Origin: Begonia masoniana
Lineage: Eukaryota; Streptophyta; Magnoliopsida; Cucurbitales; Begoniaceae
Assembly (NCBI GenBank): GCA_022432975.1
Contig: CM039512.1
Coordinates: 41,771,501-41,835,500, forward strand
DNA length: 64,000 bases
Direction of reading: 5' to 3'
Positions 56,292 to 64,000 of the stretch are shown here, one piece after another. A model generated the notes under the pieces. That model ran no database searches. It saw nothing but the letters and a program-made list of their open reading frames with translations, and was not told where the DNA came from. The first letter of the stretch is position 1; each line of letters begins with the position of its first letter. The translations under genes and the position numbers were made by a program.

Positions 56292-58358
56292 TGTAACGCT
56301 CCGAATTTTATTAATTCGATTCGCTACTCATAATGCTGAACAAAACTCAATCTGGGAAGATTTAAATAAAAACTTCACTCAACGGTCAAAATTTGCTCTT
56401 TATTTAAAAATATCAAGAAAACTTGCAGCAGAAATTCATTTGTATAAAATAGTGTTAAAACAAAACACTAAAACAATACTTGTGTAACGATTAAATTAAT
56501 AGAAACAATCGGTCAAAAGAACCGAGGACATAAATGTGTTGAATATTTAAATGTCTTAAATTCAAACACTTCTTCCGCCAAATAGTCTCAACGGTAGAAG
56601 CTGAACAAAATACATCCACCGCTCGCATCCACCGATCACAAAACGACAACATTTACTACCCACATCTACCGCTCACATCCACCGATCAGAAAACGACAAA
56701 ATTTACTACCCACATCTACCGCTCACATCCACCGATCACAAAATGACAAAATCTACTACTCACATCTACCGCTTGACTTTGACTTCTGTCAAACGACAGT
56801 ATCTACTGATCAACAGTAACACTCAACATCTATCGATTGACTTTGACTTTTGTCGAATGACAGCATCTGCCGATCAACAGTAACACTCAACATCTGTCGA
56901 TTGATCTCTGCCATTCGACATTTGCCGAACGACGCAGAACCACATTAGCATTTACACTCTAAACCATCGGACAACTCTGCCTACTAAAAGAACTTATAAA
57001 TTTTACTGCAATCATTCAAAACAACTTAAAACCACAACTTTCTAAAAATCCAGAATAGCAAGCTACAATTAAACTAATCGTGTTTTCATAGTCAGGATAA
57101 TCCCAAAACATGTCAAAACATTAAAACTACTACTGTCATTAAAAACTTCAGCACATTTCAACAACACACTTGTCCACTAAGACTACACATACTGACATTT
57201 GTTAAACCGCCTCATCAGTGCACCAAACCGCGGCATAGGTGTGCTCCATCAACTTTGCCTCTTCTTCTGTAAACTCAGAGAAATCACCTGTTGGAAACTC
57301 AGCACCTACATCACAAAACTCATCTATTAGCCTAATGCTAAATAAGTAGAGCAAATATGAATGAAATAATGAATTCATAAATCCTAATCATGCAGTTTCT
57401 ACTTTCACATCTCAGTTGCCTTTGTATTCGTTTCTCTGATTTGATCCTTCTGTGCGATGGGAAGTGGATCAGTTTTCCCAAAGTATAAATCCTCTACTAG
57501 ATTAAGGAACGGATTAGTTCCCTTAATAGCTGATCTGATCCCTCTGTACGATGGGAAGTGGATCAGTTTTCCCAAAGTATAAATCCTCTACTAGATTAAG
57601 GGAAGGATTAGTTCCATTAATAGCTGATCTGATACAATCTGTCCATGTCTCACCATGCCTTTACATGTAAATTTATTTTCGTTCCCATTCAATAAAACAT
57701 GATGCATGACATACTGAAAAACATTCATAAACACACATAAACCCTACTGTTTTGTGATGTAGGTCCGAAGGCACACACATACTTTACTTACCTGGTCTCC
57801 TGGAAAAGTTTGGTGGAAGGTGGAAGGCTACTCCGGGAGCTTACTCGAACCTAAAACCATAGACAGAGTATCGATTAGATCTTCACTATACCTCCTTCTA
57901 GGCTATCCAGAAGTCTAAAGAAACTAGTTGGAAGTTCAGTTCCTCGAACATTCCCGATTCATCACAAAACCCGAACTCAACTCTCACTCACAGCATTCCT
58001 AGAACACTCATTCTATCGTAAGCAAATCATCAAATGCATATTCTATATTCATCCGAAACCATCAGCAAGAAGAACTCAAAGAAGAACTCACCTAAGCTGA
58101 AGAAGAATCAGGCAAGAAAATCGCCGAGAGAAGGTCTGTTGAGCAAGCTGAATACCAAATGAGGAAATAAAACAGTGGTGGCTAAAACCCTTAGCTAACC
58201 GCTTTTATAAACTAATGTTTGTAAATTACGCATTTGCCCTTGACTAACCAACTTTAACCTAATTGAGCAACCAATAAAATTCACTTAGTTCCATAAAATA
58301 AAAGTCACAAAAATGTAGCTATTAAGAATATCAAGTTAGACAATTACCGATTGCTACA
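56292..58358 (-). repeat. element I 5' LTR
   Basis: This 2067-bp LTR runs TGTAACGCTCCG to CCGATTGCTACA in plus orientation, followed by the TSD CCATT. The sense strand is minus, with TATAAAAG near 58206 as the probable TATA box. Confidence 0.93.
57792..57850 (-). other. putative LTR micro-exon (59 nt), element I 5' LTR
   Basis: The layout matches the 3' LTR: block 1 57851-58091 (241 nt), block 2 57306-57791 (486 nt), arms GTTTTGTGATGTAGGT at 57749-57764 and the complement at 57304-57319. Here the hairpin block reads GTCCGAAGGC, a single change that breaks the UUCG stem. This LTR would drive the element. Confidence 0.5.
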
Positions 58359-59031
58359 CCATTGGATGAAGCACAAGCCAAATAATCTCGGCCACCCTTC
58401 TCCATTCGATCAACGGTCATTGTAAAACCCTAGCTATTTAGGAGTCCTATAAATGCATGAATATTGGTGGTTGTAAGGGTCTTTTGATCATCAATATACC
58501 TCGGCATATCCCCTTAAAAACCAGGTTGGTTTAGGTGATATCATCTTCCAAAGGTTGGTGCCATTGAATTTACCAAGGGTTGGTGCCCAAGGTAAGCCAC
58601 GATTAGCTCAAATTGTGTGGAGTCACCCTCCATTGCTTCCAAGCATGTGCTAGCTTGTAAGCTCTTATCCCCTCCCTCTTCTCCAAGTCCTCTTGGGGCT
58701 GGAACTATAAGAGAAGGGTAAATACCATTCCCAAAGGTCAGTTTTCTTCATTGTAAGAACATAGCTGAGAGGATTATCAATACCTCTATCGGCCGGCTCA
58801 TGGGTTTTCATTTTATCTTTTATTTTCTTCACGTAACACCTTCATCTTTTTACACCATCTTAAACACTTTTTTTTTGCTGCATTTTATTTGAAGAACACA
58901 TTTCATTTTGAGCACTTTTTCAATCATTTATGTCGCTGCACATTTTGGTCGCTCTCGAGTCCTACCAAGCAGACCCGGTTCTGTAAATGGGTTGCTAACT
59001 TGGAACTTTTCAAGTTAACCCCCATCATTTT

Positions 59032-59042
59032 TGGTATCAGAG
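59032..59042 (+). other. element J primer binding site
   Basis: TGGTATCAGAG lies five bases after the LTR terminus CATCA and is the standard complement of plant initiator-Met tRNA. Confidence 0.88.
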
Positions 59043-60277
59043 TGTAGCTAACATCCTTGGGAGTATTTTGGTACCTTTTAGTCGTTTATTTCATAACATT
59101 TGGGTACCTAAATTTGTCGCTAACTTTGGTATAAAATCTGTCGCTAATCTATTTTATTTTTCAGATTTGTTGTTTTGTTACCTTACGGTTTAGATGATGT
59201 TTGTTGTTCAAATCTTCATTTATTTTTGCATCAAGTCACCTTATATTAACCTGTAAATGCTATTTAACATCTCATGAAAGTCGTTTGAAAGGATATTATC
59301 ATTTTCATTTCATTTTAGTTGCTGGTTTTATATTTTAGTTTTGGGTTTCATTGCACAAAATCTGCTCTAATAGTATTCTGCTTTTTGCTGCTATATTGGA
59401 TCTGTTTTTTTTTGTTTCTTTTCACAGCAAACTACCTACTTTAATCTGCATTAAGAATAAAGAAATATAACTAACATATAGCTCATTTGTGTTGATTGGT
59501 TGTGGCAGTAAAAATGGCATAAAACAGGAATTTGGAATTGGAAATTTGTGAGTTTTAAGAGCCGAGGACTTGACATTTTTGTGGCTGTTTTTAGCATCTT
59601 TTGTTTTACTGTTTTGCACCGATTTAAGGATTAAAGTTAACTAATTTATATCATAAAACTTTGGTTAACATTCTGTGGAAAAAGTTGCTGAAATTGGCTG
59701 GTTTAAATTAAAAAAAAAAAAATCTGTTTTGCGATTGGTTGTTGAAAGTTTGTAAGGTGTTTGTTGAAATTCCTCACTTGATTTTTGTTTAAATTTTTAT
59801 TGAGTTTATAAGCTAATTGATTATATACCTCTTCAAAAATTTAACCTAAGGCCCTAAAGATTAATCCCAACACCAATTTAATTTTAAAGTTTTCAACTTT
59901 AAGTTTTTTCTAAAAATTTAAAAGGTGTAAAAAAAAAAAGTTTTGTTAAATTTGTTGTTTTAAGTTTACAAAGTGTTTGATAAAATGCCTAACTAAAATT
60001 TTGTGATTATTTTGTGTTGAAATTGATTATAATCCTAACTAAAGTCTTCCTAAGATTTTAAGGACTAATCACAATACAATATTTTAATTAACCAAGCCAA
60101 AAAAAAAAAACAAAGAAGATCATATCCTAAAAATTAGCTTAAGTGTTAACCTATCCCCATCCCGACATTAGAAACACACTTAACCTAATTAACATTTTCC
60201 TAAGACTTAAGATATAATGAAAACAAAAGTAGAGCTTTAAGAGAACAAAATAGGGGCAAGGAAACCCCAAGCCCACC
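59043..60277 (+). other. element J 5' untranslated leader
   Basis: This is about 1.2 kb of AT-rich sequence without credible coding content. It has several poly-A/T runs (59409, 59710, 59930, 60100). Nothing else is recognisable. Confidence 0.65.
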
Positions 60278-61700
60278 ATGGCTCTTATCCAACCGAAGGG
60301 TGAGTCAAGTATGCAATGACAAATTAATGGGATAAATGAAACCCTTATTACCCTAAGCCAACAAATTCAAAACATGAATTTGAGATTCGAGGAATCAAGG
60401 AGGAACAACAATCAAAAGGAATCCCCCCATAACTCCCACAACGATGATGAGACCTCGAATCCCCTTGAACAAGAAGACACGAAGGATCTCCTCCGAGGAG
60501 ATGCTATGAAGAATCTCCTCGAAGGAAAAGTTATACTGAATCTCTGAGACTACGGAGGGATGAAGCATCTCCCCAAGGGAGAAGAAATGTGGAATCCCCT
60601 ATATGAAGGAGGAGATACGAAGATTCCCCTTAATGGAGGAGGAACGACGAAACCCCACGAGAGAGAAGAAGGGACCAACCAAGGAGACGACACCGAACTT
60701 GTGAATCATTGGATGATATTGATTGGGATGACGAGAAAGATGAGGATTATACCCCTACAAGGCGAAGAGATAATGACGAGCTAAAGAATGCCAAAATTAC
60801 AATTCCCTCATTTAATGGAGCAAGCGATGGGAGCACATTCCTTGATTGGGCTGATAAAGTCGAGAGAGTATTCGATTACTATGACTATTCAGAGAGATCA
60901 AAAGTAAAGCTCGTATCGGCTGAATTGATGGGTTACGCTGCCCTTTGGTGGGCCAACCTAAAGAACTAAAGAGCGCAAATGAGAGACGGACCAATCGCAA
61001 CCTGGCGGACTATGAAAGCACACATGGCAATAAGATTTGTGCCAAGCCATTACCGTCAAGAAATCTTCCTACAAATGCAAAACCTCCGACAAGGAAGTCA
61101 AACCGTAGATGAATACCTCATGGAGTTTGAAACTCTAAAGATCCGAGGAGGTATGGATGAACCCGAAGATCATGTCATAGCTCGATTTATACGTGGACGT
61201 AATCGTGAGAATGGTGATCTTGTCGAGATGCAGGCCTTGGACTCTAAGAAAAGAGTTGCATAAATGGCTCAAACCATTGAGATGCAACTAAAGAGGAAGA
61301 AGAAAGCTCTTTTCACGCCCAAATTCACTCCAAGAACCACTGAAGGTAATAAGTTTACATCTCGAACCTTCAAAAACAACAAGTTTCATACACGAGCCGA
61401 AGGGAAGAAGCCATTTGTTTGAAATTGGCCACGTAAAGATGCCAATACCAAACTAACCATGGATAATCAAAAAAAGTTGAAAGCCCATGATATGAAGTGT
61501 TTTAAATGTCTTGGAACGGGTAATTTTATGGCACTTGCCCTAACTCGAGAACTATGGTAATCCGAGATGGTATTACGGAGGAATTGGAGAGCGAAAATGA
61601 CGAAGAAAGAATTGAAGAGGAGGAAGTCGATGAAGTAGAAGTAGTAGAGAGTGATGAAGATGATACGATTCATGCACCTGAAGGACCTTTACTAATGGTC
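60278..61700 (+). pseudogene. element J gag
   Basis: The ATG at 60278-60280 opens gag, with a TGA after 13 codons and several later frame changes. The capsid region is clear at 60709-61263 (FLDWADKVERVFDYYDYSE, ALWWANLKN, VDEYLMEFETLKIRG), closely parallel to element B gag, and is interrupted by a TAA at 60967-60969. The zinc knuckle region near 61490-61540 keeps CFKCLG but is damaged after it. A Glu-rich acidic stretch follows (61590-61680). Confidence 0.85.
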
Positions 61701-61734
61701 ATTTGACGAGTCCTTGTTTCAAAGAACACAAAAG

Positions 61735-62140
61735 GAGAATGTCAACGCGAGAATATATTTCATACTCGATGTGTGATTAAAGAGATATTGTGTTTCGTGA
61801 TTATCAATGGAGGGAGCTGTACGAATGTGGCTTCGAAAGGGTTTGTGGATAAACTAGCATAGGAGACTAGTGATCATCCCCAACCATATAAATTAAGATG
61901 GCTTAGTGGCAATCATGACATTAAGGTCACTAAACGTGTGGTCATAAGCTTTGCCATTGGGAAGTACAAAGATTCCGTTGTTTGTGATGTCGTACCTATG
62001 AGTGCAAGTCACCTATTATTAGGTCGACCTTGGCAATATAACCGAAAAGTCACACATGATGGATTTTTGAACCTTTATTCATTAAAGATTGATGGAAAGA
62101 TTATAAAGTTAGCTCCTTTAACACAGGACAAATAGCCAAG
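61735..62140 (+). pseudogene. element J protease
   Basis: This is a retropepsin region. The active site near 61805-61830 reads I-N-G-G-S-C-T-N-V, so Asn occupies the catalytic Asp position. An in-frame TAG at 61859 separates it from the second half (61938-62135) with CDVVPMSASHLLLGRPW. It shares these features with element B and the fragment at 1425-1658. Confidence 0.82.
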
Positions 62141-62259
62141 GATGAAATGGCTAAGAAAGAAGCTAAGGCTAAGGCAAACCCTTTTATAACCAAGGGTGAG
62201 GTGAATACCACCATTAGAAGGAAAGAATTTGTCATTATGGTCATGTTCAAGATCGAATT

Positions 62260-63069
62260 ATGGAGTTAGGAGAGATACCGACCCCCATTCGACGTTTGTT
62301 AGAGAAATTCAAGGACGTTTTCCCCAAAGAACTTCCTCAAGGACTACCACTACTACGTGGTATTGAGCATCATATCGATTTGCAACCTGGGGCTGCCTTA
62401 CCAAACTGCCCAGCTTATCGAATGAATCTTGAGGAAACAAAAGAATTACAAAGTCAAGTGACCGAATTGTTGGACAAGGGTTATATACGAGAGTCAATGA
62501 GTCTGTGTGCTGTTCTGACTCTATTGGTCCCAAAAAAAGATGGTACAATGAGGATGTGTACCGATAGCTGAGCCATAAACCAAATTACAATTAAGTATAG
62601 ATTTTCTATCCCGAGACTCGAGGACATGTTGGATGAGCTCAGTGGAGCCTCCATATTCTCAAAGGTGGACCTCAATAGTGGTTACCATCAAATTAGGATG
62701 AGGGAAGGTGACAAATGAAAAACCGCTTGCAAGACAAAGTATGGACTTTATGAGTGGATGGTTATGCCATTTGGGCTAACAAATGCCCCAAGTACTTTCA
62801 TGCGGTTGATGCACCACGTACTTAAAGAGTTTCTAGGTAAATTCATCGTAGTATATTTTGATGATATATTGATGTATAGCTTTGACCTCCCTCAACACCT
62901 TAACCACTTGAGCACCATATTCCAAACCTTAAGGAAGGCTAAATTATTTGGCAACTTAAGCAAATGTTCATTTGGACAAGATAAAGTCTACTTCCTTGGT
63001 TTCATCATTTCGAAGGATGACATGGAAGTCGATGGAGAAAAGATTAAGGCTATCAAGGAATACCCCTAA
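62260..63069 (+). pseudogene. element J reverse transcriptase
   Basis: RT of the chromovirus type: LPQGLPLLRGIEHHIDL and LLDKGYIRESMS, then LVPKKDGTMRMC up to a TGA at 62569, [15 protein letters not shown] near 62660, a TGA near 62716, [19 protein letters not shown] at 62758, and an intact YFDD box near 62857. The thumb and connection run to a TAA at 63067. Despite an intact active-site box the stops make it inactive. Confidence 0.88.
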
Positions 63070-64000
63070 TGGAATTTCTGAAGTATGTAGCTTTCATGGC
63101 CTAGCATCATTTTACCATCGTTTTATAAAAGATTTTAGCTCAATAGTTCCACAAATTATGGATTGCACAAAGAATGGAAAGGATTTCATATGGACACCCG
63201 AGTGTCAACGTAGCTTTGAGCTAATCAAGGACAAATTATGCCAAACACCCGTCCTCGCACTTCCCAACTTCAATAAAGTGTTTGAAATCAAGAGCGACAC
63301 GTCCAGAGTTGGCATTGGAGCCGTAGTTGTGCAAGATTGATGACCTCTTGCATATTTTAGTGAAAAGATTAAAGGGAGCGTGCTCAACTATTCAACGTAT
63401 GACAAGGAGTTTTATGCCGTCATACGAGCACTTGAGAATTGGCAACACTATCTCCTATCTAAGGAATTTGTGATCCATACCGACCACCAAGCTTTAAAGC
63501 ATATTCATAACCAAAACAAGTTGAATAAGAGACATGCACGATGGGTGGAGTTTTTGGAGAGATTTCCCTATACACTCAAATACGTTAAAGGAGAAAACAA
63601 CATTGTTGCCGATGCCCTTTCACGGAAACAGATCCTTCTAACCGAATTGAGAGCAAGATTCTTTGGATTTGAATGAATTAAGAACGGTTACAAAGAGGAT
63701 GAATATTTGGACCATATTTTGCAAAATATCGAGACAAGCCCGAAGGAAGTTACTATATTTTAGACGGATACCTTCTAAAAGGAAGAAAATTATGCATTCC
63801 TGAGGGTAGTTTGAAACAATGCCTAGTGAAAGAGGCACAATGTGGAGGGTTAGGAAGCCATTTTGGGGAACAAAAGACATTTGACATGCTTAAGGAGCAT
63901 TTTTATTGGCCACATATGATGAGAGATATCCACCGTTTGGTAGAAACGTGCATCGTTTGTAAGAAAGCCAAGAGTAGAGTCCTTCCTCAAGGATTATGCC
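63070..64000 (+). pseudogene. element J RNase H and integrase N-terminus
   Basis: RNase H spans about 63110-63676 over two frames: [13 protein letters not shown], then [15 protein letters not shown] with a TGA at 63338, then [32 protein letters not shown] and [11 protein letters not shown]. The integrase zinc-binding region follows at about 63800-63970 (GGLGSHFGEQKTFDM, CIVCKKAKSR) in a shifted frame and continues beyond the window. Confidence 0.85.

Larger units (their letters stand above)
46871..58358 (-). mobile_element. Tekay/Del-like chromovirus I, with solo LTR K inside
   Basis: This minus-strand element is flanked by CCATT (46866-46870 and 58359-58363). Its LTRs are 46871-49041 (2171 bp) and 56292-58358 (2067 bp). 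The primer site abuts the right LTR and a purine tract (minus AAGGAGGGTAGAT) abuts the left. It carries gag, protease, RT, RNase H, integrase and chromodomain, all decayed. Excluding K it is about 8.9 kb. The LTRs look a few percent diverged and differ in the number of 50-bp units. It inserted into the 5' LTR of element J. Confidence 0.94.
46310..59027 (+). repeat. element J 5' LTR, split by element I
   Basis: It starts TGATGTGCCCCATAGG at 46310 and ends TTAACCCCCATCA at 59027, five bases before the primer site. Element I (46871-58358) duplicated CCATT within it. No second LTR is available for comparison in this window. Confidence 0.75.
46310..64000 (+). mobile_element. chromovirus-like Ty3/gypsy element J (continues past window)
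   Basis: This plus-strand element has its 5' LTR at 46310-59027, about 1225 bp once insertion I is removed, running TGATG to CATCA. A primer site lies at 59032, then a 1.2-kb leader, gag from 60278, and pol to the window end. The protease and RT are closest to those of element B and the fragment at 1047-2072, making J a plausible autonomous relative of B. The 3' part and 3' LTR are outside the window. Confidence 0.85.

Noticed and set aside
59422..59619. Minus-strand 65-codon frame in the leader of element J
   Set aside because: Chance frame in AT-rich untranslated leader.

Overview
The window is plant nuclear heterochromatin, almost certainly from a dicot-type angiosperm. It is made almost entirely of LTR retrotransposons nested inside one another, and I found no host gene, rRNA or tRNA gene. 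The evidence is plant-type Ty1/copia and Ty3/gypsy polyproteins (Tork-like copia, Athila, Tekay/Del-like chromovirus, and a second chromovirus-like family), primer sites for plant initiator-Met tRNA, 5-bp target-site duplications (TSDs), and decay by in-frame stops and frameshifts.

Layout. 1-767 is the end of a Tekay-like LTR and 768-2489 a degraded gag-protease fragment. 2490-2944 is a small TRIM-like element. 3845-4581 plus 38671-39442 is an older LTR-like sequence split by copia element A. Element A (4582-38670, minus, TSD CCTAG/CTTAG) is about 5.3 kb once three insertions are removed: B (5297-12802, minus, TSD TGAAG, gag-protease only), C (13105-25621, plus, Athila, TSD GAGGC) and E (25697-34461, plus, solo LTR, TSD TGAAA). 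Solo LTR D (13193-16396, TSD TATAT) lies inside C's 5' LTR. Solo LTR F (27551-33688, TSD GAAAT) lies inside E. 39443-44760 holds a decayed second copia element and LTR-like pieces. From 46310 to the window end is element J (plus, chromovirus-like). Its 5' LTR is split by Tekay-like element I (46871-58358, minus, TSD CCATT), and I's chromodomain is split by solo LTR K (49183-51784, TSD GAACT).

Most notable signal. Seven LTR copies of the Tekay-like group (1-767, D, E, F, both LTRs of I, and K) differ widely in sequence and length but share one architecture in the sense direction: a first exon-like block ending at a GT donor, a 46-59 nt micro-exon between YAG and AG|GTAAGT, a second intron-like block, and a TGTAG|GTG acceptor. 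In the six copies where both ends are visible, the second block is closed by an inverted repeat pairing a site about 30 nt after the donor with the acceptor itself. The two arms change together between families (F versus I/K, and E). Downstream of the acceptor, or inside the second block, these LTRs have bred satellite arrays whose units form hairpins: a 27-bp palindrome (D), a 26-bp CpG-rich unit (F), a 23-bp unit whose sense strand carries a cUUCGg tetraloop (F), and 50-bp (I) and 98-bp (K) units. Whether these LTRs are really spliced is inference; the motifs and the pairing are visible in the sequence.

All protein-coding remnants are non-functional copies. LTR divergence statements are by-eye estimates.
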